A DNA stretch of 64,000 bases from Balanoglossus misakiensis. Taxonomy: Eukaryota > Hemichordata. The notes beneath the pieces were generated by a model. The model saw only the letters and a program-made list of their open reading frames with translations, made no database searches and was not told the DNA's origin. Positions 13,501-25,149 of this stretch are shown here, in pieces (positions within the stretch are counted from its first letter, which is position 1; the number at the start of each line of letters is the position of its first letter). The position numbers were made by a program, and so were the translations under genes. The stretch lies in contig CM082578.2 in assembly GCA_040954595.2 (NCBI GenBank), forward strand, positions 15,810,001-15,874,000, given 5' to 3'.

Positions 13501-14782
13501 TGCAAACTTAGGCCAAGGGAAATTTAACTAGGCTTATAACAAATTCAGTAAGAACAGTTTTTAGGGGGGCGGGAGGGGGAGGTCATAATAAGATCGGAAT
13601 ATATCAAGAAACGGCTTATAGGCCTAACTCTGTCACAATTTTCCTTCTGTTCGATTTGTACCATTGACAGATGAAACATAATTGTAGTCTATCTGTCATT
13701 TATTTCGTTATAACCGCGGATGAGTGATGGTGCTACTTATAATCTGCCCGTAAACTATACCTTCATCCATGAAGACTTCCCCAATTCAATTTCCTTATGT
13801 CTAATTATTTGCGTCCCACTGTAAGTTAACCTTAGGACATGTGATATTTTTTTACATTTTCACTTTGGTATTTCCTCGAAGATAACGTATTTCGGTCTAA
13901 TCGAGGACAAAGCATGACCGCGAGCAGCATGTGAAGAGGCATTTTACATTTGCGAAGCTAAATTACCCAATTGCTGATGACGTAAATCGATTTTGTTTTC
14001 TTGATAGAATTTCAGTTGTGTGACCGGGTCCTGTTTACGTCACGTACATGTACCGATGTACTTCTATTGGAAAGCACGCCCTCATTGTCTAACCATGTTT
14101 TTGGACCGAATAGTGCGATTTTCAGCATCATAATGTAGATATATTTATTGACCTATAACAGTGTCGATACGCGGGAAAAACGCACTCTATTAAAGACAAT
14201 AGTTGAAATAGGAAGATGAATATTGTAGAGAGAGTAGCGTTCGTGACATGTGCCGTCACTCCTATATGTTAAATGTTATGTAAAAATTGACCGTCCAAGG
14301 TCTGTAACTGGACTAGCGCTTGTAAGGGTGACACTGTGGAAGGATCCCATTAAAATGTGATACAACGAACATTCAATTTGTCAATACGATAACACATAGG
14401 TATGAGTAATACTTATAGTATGTTGATTCTGTGATTCATAAAAATGCATAGCTAATTTATATCTGTATGGAAAGATACTTTTTTGAAAAATGTATATAAA
14501 AATGAAAAATTGCTTAACATTGAATTGAACATACTGGGAAGGCTTGTCATGAAACTGCAAATAAAGTCTGTTTTTGTGCTCTTCTTAGGCACGTGTAGAC
14601 ACGTGTCAAAATTGACTGGTTGCATTGTGACGTGCCACGCGTGCACTGTCACCAAAGATGAAGCCTGAGTATTGCATAATTATGACTGACTTGTAAATAT
14701 TTTGCAAAGAACATGACGCCCAACCCTTTTAAAGGAACGTGGTTACATTATAAGATGTATAAATTGCCCTAAATGACACCAC
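10572..14782. other. Spacer between the convergent genes A and B
   Basis: Holds the 3' untranslated regions of gene A (plus) and gene B (minus). On the minus strand an AATAAA lies at 14144-14149, about 640 bp past the gene B stop; a clear AATAAA was not seen soon after gene A. Apart from the double-stranded open stretch at about 12.48-12.93 kb (listed separately), I see no coding exon. Confidence 0.45.
12484..12925 (-). other. Open reading frames on both strands, possible small membrane protein gene
   Basis: The minus strand holds two open stretches. The upstream one (from ATG at 12925) starts with a hydrophobic segment (MWTGFFVFGSL) and runs to a perfect-looking donor, gtaagt, at about 12772. 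The downstream one (to the stop at 12484) has a hydrophobic core (VILLITNVLLYV) followed by a Glu/Lys/Pro-rich tail. Joining them directly needs a 50-nt intron and a frame change, so no clean model results. The plus strand is also open from 12488 to 13030 (180 codons, ATG in good context), without any recognisable domain. Two tandem copies of AAGATGGCCGA (minus strand, about 12540-12570) resemble YY1-type promoter sites. I cannot decide which strand, if either, is coding. Confidence 0.2.
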
Positions 14783-17421
14783 TCATAAATTGTTGGAAGG
14801 TTGGCAACTTAGGTCCTTGTCAATAAAGGGCAGTGAATCGTCCGTGGCCGAACGCCTCAGGTCGAGTATTCCAGACGGATTGCTTCGTAGACTATCGACC
14901 GAGCTTCGACAACCGGGTGACTGGCAAAACGCACCGATATCGCCGTTCTCGAAGGACGAATCAAATACAGAAGAATTCATCGATCCACTCTTCGCGAACG
15001 ATTGGCTGTTTGGATTCAGATTGTCCCGACTGCCGCACAGTCTGTTCAGGTCGCCGATGGATTCAGCCGTCGGCAAGAATATTCCACTGGCGGATTGGTG
15101 TCGCTGCCATGCGCAGTAGCTCGCACCCGAGCGAAGGTCGCCGTACCTGTCGACGGCTTCTTCGTATGGGGGCGGTATACTGTTCTGACTGTCACCTGGC
15201 ATGGTCACCACCGAGCCGGTGGATTCATCATCCACAGACACTATGAGAGTGTACTTCTTTTGCTGGTTTCCCTGCAAAACGGCGGGTGCAGTCATTACCC
15301 CGTGAAGGCCACTCATTTGCGACGAGTAAAGGGGACGACTTCGTTGAAAGGAAAACCAGTTCGTTGTGCACACGTTACCTATCAGAGAAGTGAAACACTA
15401 CTGTAGTGACAGGTGGCAGCAGTATAACGCGAACAGTAAAGAGCAAGAATAAGTAAAGTCCCACTCGTCATGCGACTCTTTGCAAAGCGCCCGTGAACAA
15501 TTTTTTCATGGATACCACGCGCTATATAAATTAATTATCGTATCGTAAGTAAAGAACGCCAATTATCTCTACACCCGATTCATTGGAGTATTGATTCACA
15601 AAAACATTACTGTCAATGCTGCGTTTTCATCAATTCCATCAGTATTAGTCACCTCATTATTCTGTCATGCCATTCGTATGATATCAAATCATCTGTGTTA
15701 TGTCATACCAGTTTAAAACAATTCTGATTCAAAAGAGAGCAAACCTCTTTCCTGTCCAATGAAAGGATTGTGTAGACGTGGCGGTCCGTCCACCTGCACG
15801 ATGTCAGACAACTCCTCAGAATTCTCAGCGATGACCCCAGATGACTGCGCCGTTCTCTTGAAATTCATGCAAATGATTGTCGTGCATATGATCACCATGA
15901 CAATCATTCCCGATGTGATGGAGACTATGGTGGATCGTTCCTCACTGTGTGTTTCTACTTCATGGTGGAACCAAGCTGCCAAGGAAAATGTAGTACAGTT
16001 AATCAAAGAATTGCTCATTCAATAGGCTATTCAATTAACGCTGCAACACAATAAAGTGTCTTTATATTTTGCTGCATCGAATCTAAGAAGGGGGAAAGAT
16101 GCTCACGTTTGTAACATGATTATTTCCAAAAAACAAATGAGTGAAACTCATGACTGAACCACAATCCAAACACGGTTGAATACGAGGCTGAGTCCAACAA
16201 CCTACTCTAAACAAATCAAAACATGACGAAAAACACTGTCGAAGACCTTACCATCCTTATATTCACAGCGATCTCCAAAATAGTTGACCTCACATCGGCA
16301 GACACCAGTGGTAAGACACTCGCCCCGACTGTTACACCCTTCTTCAGAACAGTTAAAAACCCGAACTATATTGTACAAACCAAACAATTAAAGAATTATA
16401 TGTCAATGTCCCTAAGGTAATGATATTACTTTTTATAAAATGGTTGGCAAAATAAAAAAGGGTTATTTCTAAAGCTTACTTGTCTCACAATGTTTCCCTT
16501 GGAAACCAATCTGGCAGATACATACGGCGATTGACTCGTTACAAAATCCTCCATTTCTACATCCAAGACAAGCATCTGTCACGTTGACATCTAGGAAGCC
16601 TATAAAATTAAATTATAGAGGAAGACATAAGTACAAATTGTCACACCTCAGCCATTGTGGACGTTGCAGTAAACATTTACGATGGATTATAATCACAGTG
16701 TTTAAAAGTATAGTTTGTTTGAAAATGGGACTGTTTTTTGAATAGAAGATGTTCGTACCGGGTACAAAGATACAAACTAACAGGGCTTAAGAATTCTTTA
16801 CACGGGATATAACGGGTAATTTGCAGCAGCACTAGTCAATGTTGACGTCCGTTCCATGACTCGTAAAATGGAGATTTACGATGGGATGTCACTCTTGAGG
16901 ACATAACCGTCTTCATGGGCTGACGACATGTAAATTTAAGATGGTTTATGCATGGTAAAATAGTTTCAGTACTGGTTTGCATTATTCCACTCTTTATTTA
17001 TCGACTGTCACAATTACGACATCTAAGCAAACCCAAAGGACTCTGCTTTCAGGCTATTGAACATGTCAAATAAATCGCCTTTACCCTTTGTTGATAATCT
17101 GCCATGAGCCCAGTGGCGCCATAACACGTATCGTTCGTAATCCGTATCATAATGTATCTAAAAGGCACCAAATGCGTTTGAGTGTGTCACGTGGCAGATT
17201 GTGTCTTCTTTGAGTGGGTCACGTGAGCAGAGTTGGTCTTCTACATGAATTCAAGCTATGGGTCATAAATTTGAATGTATTCTCTCTCTCTCTTTAAGAG
17301 CACACAAAGATTTGAAGATAATAAATCAGTTACCGGGGTTTGTAGCGGTCGAAAAAGGTGGTAGCGCATTGGGACCAACGACGCACCAAACGAGGAATCC
17401 TGTCCACAGCATACGCAACAT
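14783..17421 (-). CDS. EGF-like, single-pass membrane protein with PPxY tail (paralogue B)
   Basis: Five coding exons, read right to left: 17421-17334, 16599-16480, 16365-16252, 15975-15745 and 15378-14783, all in phase 1, giving 382 residues. The signal peptide is MLRMLWTGFLVWCVVG. EGF1 spans Cys40-Cys67 and EGF2 spans Cys75-Cys103, each on its own exon. The membrane segment is at about 122-144, followed by FKR. VDGPPR lies at 169-174, TAPAVLQG at 214-221 and IPPPYEEA at 252-259. The first PPxY seen in paralogues A, C and D is replaced here by QKKY (224-227), and the YRPxWY motif has decayed to TNWFSF. The donor of the fourth exon (gtttgc) and the acceptor of the last exon (gatag) are weak, but frame and paralogy support them. 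The tail is otherwise Ser-rich. Function is inferred only from the EGF domains and the WW-binding motif. Confidence 0.85.
17177..17242. repeat. Tandem duplication of about 33 bp, each copy with a CACGTG E-box
   Basis: Two adjacent imperfect copies, both starting TTTGAGTG, containing GTCACGTG and ending GTCTTCT (17177-17209 and 17209-17242). They lie in the first coding intron of gene B. CACGTG is the core site of many bHLH and bZIP transcription factors, so an intronic enhancer is possible, but that is inference. Confidence 0.6.
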
Positions 17422-20400
17422 CCGGTTGAGTGACAGTCATTAAAAATCATAATTATTCAATAGACTGTGGCCACCATTTTGCTATTCTCAAAGGTGAATA
17501 TAGGTCACAGCAAAAACACCATCAGGCCTGTAGAGAAACAATCATAACGACACACACAATTGAGTAAAATTGCATTGCAATGTTATCAGAAACAAGTGTC
17601 ATATTAAGAGAAGTATCATCCAGGCCTTCACATTCTTGTTATTGTGGTTGAACTATATTACACTGAAATAAAAATAAAAGCCGATTATAGTGTTATTTTT
17701 AACTAAATAATAATGCTTTGAAGTGACAAGTGACCTATATTTGTGTTGGTAATACCACAGAAAATCACCCCTTCACGGCAAATTGAATGTAGAAATGATT
17801 GACGGCTAAAACCAAAGCATCGTCAATCTTATCATTTTTACAAAAAGCTCATATTATAATGTATTAGATTTCAAAATCCTCGCGGATGGTAGATGACCTT
17901 CAACCTTTTCACATCTCTGATGCAGTCGAGAGGAAACAACTTTCTTATCGCACTGAAATATTTATGACGTGAAATAGTGATTCATTTGACATCTAGCAAC
18001 AATGCTGTGAAGTGCACGTCTAATTTGCCCATGAGTTAGACCGGCAATTTGAGCAAAGATGAGGGGTCAGAGTTATGATTAGTGCTAATGTCGACAATAC
18101 ATTTCTTTAGAAATATACAACCAACCAACGTGGATTAAATCAACAAATCTTCGCGCAGGTGGTAATTACCGTGCGTAATTTATAGAAATTCCCAGAACCT
18201 TCTCATGGCAAATAAAATAGACAGGTGAATGGAGGAAGGATTAATCATCTTTGCGTGAAGACCTTGGAAGTATTTTTTTGTGTTTGAATAATAAAACCTC
18301 CGAGTTTTAATCCCGAATTTGAGTCTTCTTGTGTGACACATGCCTAGCAATTACTAAATGGTACAGGTTTAATTAGGTAATAGAAACCGCGGTTATGAAT
18401 ACAGGGCTCCAAGCATCAAGGGAATTCAGTTTACGCCGGGAAATTAAAGTCAGTATTAGATCGCGGAAGTTATCCGGAAGCTCCTGCTGTCCCTCATGAA
18501 CACGTATGTATGAATTTTAAACACTTACAGCGCTATTAAGAATTGATGAATGTGACAACGCGATGAACAGGAATGATGAATTAACAACAAAATCCGATAA
18601 CGCAGGGAATCAAAAGCAAGAATATTTTGACATGTCTAACTCTATAGGTTTGCAAATTTTGACAGTTGTAAAGCTAACCATAAAGATAAGTTATACATTT
18701 TTTGCAATGATGTCGTCGTTAAATTTAAACATGACGTCTTATAAATATATGGATTCACGATTTATCCAAAATTTTCACATCGTTAGGGTGTCTAGTATAC
18801 CTTGACCTAATTAGAAGTCTTTGGCTGTTAATAATCAATAATTTGTTGCCGGATATGGCTGTGAAATAGAGGTTTTAGGAGCATTAAATTGATGAAGAAT
18901 TCAACTTGTTATTTTGTAAGGTACTTTGCGTTATATAATACCGAGACATTGCGAGAATTAACGCGAACTTACTGGGAATTTCAAATGTGTACATCTGTAT
19001 GCAAAGCAACGCTACATTCTAGTTTTCAGACATTACCAGTCTCTGCGTTTGAAAAATCCACAAGGACTTTAGAATTGAAAACCTAGTTCGATTGCTCCAC
19101 AAAACAATTCCCGACTTGGCTGTAATGCTGTAATTCGTGTGAATATGACATTAAGATGGTATCAGGATGGCTTATCTAGCAGTGCAATATTGGGTAAAGG
19201 GCGAATTTTATAAGAATGCGTGTAGAAATGATTTCGTAATAAATTAAATAATGTTTGTAGCCACAGGTTCACTTACACAATAACACTCAGTCTGTATGTG
19301 GTACATTTCACTGAAACCTACTGAAATAAGTGTGATGCGAGTGAACGATGCAAAGAACAACAGAATCAATATTCACTATTGAATGAGTTACATGGCTTTC
19401 AAATTATGATATTCGTCATCGATTGAACGCACTAAAGTCTCTTACTTGGCTGATCATGGCCAGCGGCATTATCTAGATGGACAATGACAAAAGCGGTGAT
19501 CTTATCAGCTCTCGTGCATTTGCTCGATATTACACTTTCTGCGTACAATCGTTGGTTGATGATTAGAATTTTAACGAACTGCAGACGAGGGAAAGCACTA
19601 CAAGAAGGCTATCGTCATCAATGAGCAGAGCTTTTCATTTCGGCGAACGGCCACTGTGCCAAAATTAAAAACTGTCATGTAAACATGCCGTGCTCGTATT
19701 GAATATTCGCGAAAAAAAAATTAGTGAAATGATGAAAACACTAAGACCAACCTACCTATTAATGACGCCATCTAATGCGGCTACACGCTATGACTGCAGC
19801 ACTGTGGATGGCTTGGAACAAATACAATTACATCGTGGCGAAACAAAGAGCACAGGTAGAGCGTCGAAGCGAAAACAAATGTGACACGCATGCGCAACAT
19901 GTTCCAACTCAGCGGGTGATGTTTTCTGTCCCATGGGTCGGAAATTGGGGTCAGTGTCCTCCTGGAATGAGTCAACGCGTTAATGTGATGACAAATATCA
20001 GAGAGTTTACATATTGGAGTACAAATGTTCAAGCTTTCAAAGACAGTGTGCACAGTGACATTTGAGAAAATATCAAACAATATCATTTTAGTAGGCGCGA
20101 ATTTAAACAGACCACTGGCGCCACACTATTTCCTTGCTTCTCATAGTGATGACGACTGAAAAATGTCAGCCATCTTATGAGGACCATATATGAACAATAA
20201 TTACCTGTGATCAACCTCTGAGCCCAATTTAACCACCGATGAACTGACCCACTATGACCTTACTTTGCATATTAAAATCTGCGTAACTTGGCCAATTAAC
20301 GACCGAGTTTGGGGTTGCCTCATCACTGCCTTATCACTGTACTGGAAATCAAGACGCCATGATCGAAACTTCAACTTTGGTCATGTGGGGGAACATATAT

Positions 20401-21400
20401 GCAATACTAACCGAACTCTGTGACCTCTGCGCATGTTCTCTAGCGTGTTTCTGTACCGTGCAGAAGTTATTTTCACTCGTGATGCGAAAAGTGAAAGTAT
20501 GGCAGATTCATGACCCACGTGCCAATCTGCGAAGCAAGTTGGATCCTATGTATGACGTAGAGGGCGCATAACCGGAAAACGACACGACGGCTTCAATTTC
20601 AAGTTTGGATTCAACTTTCTGTACAAGCTTAGACCTCGGTCACTCCAGTGTAGTGACCGTGCTTAGACCAGTTTCGTAAGGTGGGATTTCAATGAGGCGG
20701 ATACATTCAGACTTCAAACTGCAGCAGTCTACACTTTCTACTCTCCCGATTCACCAAGTATAGCACAGACAATGCTTTTAATTGATTCGTCAAAAGGTCG
20801 ACATCGTTTTTGACGCAAAAATGGCTTATAAAGTCAGTGTTCTACTTGAGTAGGAGTTTTGATGGTATTATACAACACACAAAGTTTTAATGTAAATAGT
20901 TCAGTCATCAGCAATATCCGATGAAAACCAAACGATGCTCACTTTCACACACAGAAAATGGTTGCTTGTCCTAAAAAGTCGTATTTGACGGGATAAGACT
21001 TGCTTTTTTTTGCATAAATCAAGAGAGAATCGGAGAAGTTTGTGTTCAATTTTTGTACCAGTTTCAAATTGTTCACTCCCCTTTTGTATAAAGAAATGTT
21101 TTGTTAAGATGCACGGACGAATTCAAGTATATAACTGCCGCGGCCATTTTCCTAAAATTGTTTGGAACCAAAATATTGCAACTTAGCCCTTTTAACAATG
21201 AAATTAGTCACATTTCATCCTACAAGTTCAACGATAGTAAAATAGCACCATTTGACGCAACTGGACTGCGAGACATATGCAGCGCCTTCATCCGTCGAGA
21301 CAACAAGTACAAAAGCGCCCTCTTAGGTTAGAATACATCGCTACCCAGGAGTAGAGTTTGCATAGCCAAGTGCGACAAATCCATTGACTAAGTAGCATGT
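17422..21400. other. Spacer upstream of gene B and downstream of gene C
   Basis: Expected to hold the gene B promoter and untranslated 5' sequence and the gene C 3' untranslated region. Just upstream of the gene B start are other out-of-frame ATGs (for example at 17433 and 17450, minus strand), which could act as upstream start codons if transcribed. A small inverted repeat framed by direct repeats is at 20626-20669. No exon with a recognisable domain was found on either strand. Confidence 0.45.
20626..20669. repeat. Small hairpin flanked by 9-bp direct repeats
   Basis: CGGTCACT (20637-20644) and its exact reverse complement AGTGACCG (20652-20659) enclose a 7-base loop. Both sides are flanked by GCTTAGACC in the same orientation, each separated by one T. 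The arrangement looks like a tiny insertion with target duplication or a duplicated palindromic binding site. It is far too short to encode anything. Confidence 0.5.
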
Positions 21401-22867
21401 TCATGTTTGGCGTGGTGTCATTTCGATGGCATCACTTGAGATAGTTTCTTCTATTGGCGAGCTGAATGTTACAAGAATACCAACAGATGGTCTTGTCGAT
21501 GCCAAATCTTCTGATGTGTTTGTTTCTTCGTTGTTTGTCTCGTCTTCGATGAAGAGATCCGAAGACGTGTTGTCCGGCAGGGTTGATGCTTGCGATGGAA
21601 TAGTTCGCATTGACAAACCACCGGTGGAGGACACTGTCGATTCATTTCTCCTGATTTGCTCGTTGTCCAATTCCTCTTGTGTCGCTTGTACGTAGCTTGG
21701 TGGCACTACGTTGTGCTGGCTTCCGGCCACAGTCACAAACGAACATTGCGATTCTTCATCAGAAGGCACGACGTGATCATATTTTGGCGGCAATCCCCCT
21801 TGAAGAACGGCCGGTGCGGTTCTCACTCCGGGGAGCCCGCCAGCAACGTTATGAGGTCGAGTCTGGCGACGAGTCCCGATAAAATGGCGTATCAAAGACG
21901 ATGGATGGAGCACCAAGCCTAAACAAACACATAAGGGGAAATTTAGACTCAAACCACAAAGTTCTGACGGGAGACGCATTGATTTTTTACAGGGAAAGTT
22001 TGATGAAAAAGTCTCCACGGGGCTGTGGTTTGAAAACGAAATATCACAGTAGGTGCATCTGCATGTTTTATTTAAAAAATCAGTAATTTTTCTTCATAAG
22101 TTTACAGTCAAAGCAGAGATTCGATGGAAGTTCGTACCTCTCCTTTGTCCGGTATTTCTTCTGTGTCTGTTTCGAAAACGGGGCGGCCCGTCGACATGTA
22201 TGGCGCTATCGATTTCTCGCTGCCTGGCACGTGCTTGTCGCGTTGTCCGCCAGGTGTTCACGTACATTATAACAAAACACAGTAGGTACATGAAGATCAC
22301 TCCGCATGCAACCGGCAATAATGCCATTGTCGTCTTTGTAGTCTTACCATTTTCTGGCGGGAAAAGATGAAAATGACTTGGTTATCAAGTTTGCAATTCT
22401 GTCAGTTACATTAGGGGATGACGAAACGCAAATAGATAGTATCTCGTGAATATTCAGCTTCCGGGCTGTTTGTCATATGATCAATACGCAAATATCAATG
22501 ACAGATGAACTTTATGTGATATTTGAAAGTTGAACCTTACCGATCTCATCTTGGCAATACTGTCCTGTGAAGCCTACATCACAGATGCATGCCGGGACTG
22601 TGATATTGCATATGCCACCATTGAGACAGGTTTTGTCATCACACATTAGATCGATGTCGAACACTGTGAATATGCAAAAAGCATAATAAAATTGAGTACG
22701 GAATTTTAGCATACCACTGACTGAAATGCATCATGATATTATCACACGTAAGTGGCTATTTTCACCTCCACAGTCCAATAAATTTCCCACTTACCAGTCG
22801 TGTTCGAAGTGTTGACAAAGGCCGTAACCATTGTCACGACGTGAGGGCTACTCGAATTATCAGCCAT
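21401..22867 (-). CDS. EGF-like, single-pass membrane protein with PPxY tail (paralogue C, shortened ectodomain)
   Basis: Four coding exons, right to left: 22867-22795, 22663-22541, 22353-22138 and 21918-21401, all in phase 1, giving 309 residues. The N-terminus (MADNSSSPHVV, then MVTAFV) is not a convincing signal peptide, unlike the other members. Only one EGF-like domain is present (Cys32-Cys61); the 187 bp between its exon and the membrane exon has no second EGF module. The membrane segment is at about 75-98. VDGPPR lies at 119-124, TAPAVLQG at 171-178, PPKY at 181-184 and PPSY at 210-213, followed by GGLSMRTI and an acidic, Thr/Ser-rich end. The YRPxWY motif is degraded (LHPSSLIRHF). A 5' untranslated intron is likely: an acceptor (ttttttatag) ends 13 bases before the ATG. 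Without a signal peptide the EGF end could still be exported if the membrane segment works as a reverse signal anchor. Confidence 0.8.
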
Positions 22868-25149
22868 GTAAATTCAAAAGCTATAAAAAGTTGGCAATGA
22901 AAGCAAGGATGATTGTAAAGGCCAGTTCTGTGATCTCATGTCAATTTGAAACTGTCGCACATCACATCTGTTCAATTAGTGTTTTAGTCTGTAAAAAATG
23001 AAGAGGGAATATTACTTATATGTATACTTTCTGTAAGTTTGTATGAAGTCTGAGAGTGACGACAGATATGCTTATGAGCAGGTGGTCATTGGCCTCATTA
23101 CCCGTTTATATTATAACGTTGCAGCTTGCAGAGGTGTACATAAGGCAACTATTCATGAAATGCTGTCGAATCATTGCGCTAGAAAAAAACAAGAACAGCC
23201 CAGTATCGTTGAAACTAGGCCAACGATACTCTCACTAGCATCTGCCAAACGATATTCATTTACTAATAAATGGCGAGCAGACATACATCACCATGGAGAT
23301 TGACCTTGCGCCGCGAGCAGAAGTCTGAAATGGGACCGCTCACTGCATTTCGACGAATGTCTTACGTATCTTAGCCATTCAATTTCAAAAATGGTCGTCT
23401 ACTTACCACGACCGTGGCATGGAGCGCTCGTTTTTGATGGTGATGCCGTATTGCTACGTTCCAGTTCTTTGCACTGCGTCATGGTGACACATTTCTCTGC
23501 CGTCTGCACTCGATGTCTACCGTGAGCATATGCGCATGCGTTCAGACATGGAACTATGATGTCATCAACCAATCCTGAACCAATATTGAACGAAATGTCT
23601 TGTTTAGAAGGCATGGAACTCTTACAAAACTCTTTACAGGGTCTCAGTTATTAACGAACTAGATGATTATAGCATAGACGCAACCTTGACCGCCATGTCG
23701 ACCTACATGCAGGCTACAGCTGCGTCATGATCTACAACACAATGTGGGATAAACGTGTCGGGGTGGGAAGTGAAAGATTTGCTAAACGCACCTCACGAAA
23801 AGGTATATTAATATTGAGTGATTAAACCTTCCAGGTCGTTGTTTGGATTCCAAAATGTGAGGTAAAAGTTTCTGATGAGAAGCGCTGGGCGCGGGCGAGT
23901 ACATGTACCTGGTTTGAACAACATTGGAAGCAGTGATTGCCGATTCTGATTGGTCAATTTGGGCGAATCGTGTCAAAGTTGACACTATCATCGTGGGGTC
24001 AAGGTGAATGAACTGCGTGTACTACTCATCGACAGTGCTTTTCTTTTCTTTTTTATGTTTGTCACTCATTATAAATGGCTTGATGCTTGTAAATTCGAAT
24101 TCATCTTTATTTTTTCCCTTCCTAACTACCGCCATCAAGGGAAAACTGTCCTAAGAATCTGGTTATCTTGTTCGAAAAGTCCTCAGGTCTGTAATATTCA
24201 GGGTAACAAATATCATAGACATTCAGGTGAACCCTGGACAAATCTTCAGCAAAAGGGTTTATTCACTTTAATAGAAAAGGTTTGTGTAATGCAAAACGAT
24301 TATTCAATTTTACTTAAATACAAAATAACATGCCTCGTCACGTACGATCGGACAAATTGAGGACACTGAGACAATAGAACTACAGCGGTACATTGAATGC
24401 GGCATTGTACTGGTATTTGGCGAACACTTCAGTCCAACACAGACGTCATTGATAACATCACATTCCGTTCAGTCGCCTTGCAATGTTGTGTTTCTTACAG
24501 GTATACAGTCACCCACGTTTACGTGTACCCGTATATCGTTCAACGGGCGCATCGAATAACTGTGTGGTAGCGCAAATGTTTTCACGTGGCCACTTCGCGA
24601 ACACGTCATTGGCTAGATCTGGTAACTGTGGCTGAATTTGCATATGTGACTATCTCTACTGTTCTTCGCGAATTCCTTTACGCTACAGAGACCTTCACTA
24701 CATTTAAACGGTACTAGCAGTTATATGAACCAAAATGGCACACCTGGCGTATCACGTGATCACATGAAAAAAGTTGAAATATCAATTATTTTTTTAAAAC
24801 ATGAAAATGATGTGTCTAGCACCATACATACTTTTGTATCCAATATGTGGTCTAGAACTTCAGGCAACATTTGGCAATTCCGGTGGTTGTGGCAAAGGTG
24901 CCCGAAGTGCTATGAAAAAATATCGATGTGCAATATTGAAATGTCGATGCAACATTGATAATGTAATATAGACACGTTTCATAGTGTCCGCTTGGATAGA
25001 AGTCTCAATATGCGGAATATCACAGCTGGTAAGTCGGGTTTGCGAAATTGAGATGATTTAGATTTGAATGCACGGCATCCCCTATGAAATCAGTTTTATT
25101 TATGTGGTCTGGCTGCGATATTTTCCAAGCTCAATTTTCCAACTCAACA
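22868..25149. other. Spacer between genes C and D with a probable untranslated exon of gene C
   Basis: Minus strand: a strong donor (CGTG followed by gtaagtag) at 23407 could end an untranslated first exon of gene C, joining to the acceptor at 22880. An open frame runs through this exon from about 23614, but after splicing to 22880 it meets a stop, so I read it as untranslated. It could splice in phase to the EGF exon instead, giving an alternative N-terminus, also without a signal peptide. The gene D 3' untranslated region lies at the right end, with AATAAA (minus) at 25095-25100. Nothing else was recognised. Confidence 0.35.

Noticed and set aside
14790-15406. Three long plus-strand frames opposite the last exon of gene B
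   Set aside because: They are antisense shadows of a real exon whose minus-strand product has family motifs and a consistent splice phase.
23399-23614. Coding first exon for gene C with several cysteines
   Set aside because: It gives no signal peptide, and splicing to the acceptor before the accepted ATG closes the frame, so I keep it only as a probable untranslated or alternative exon.
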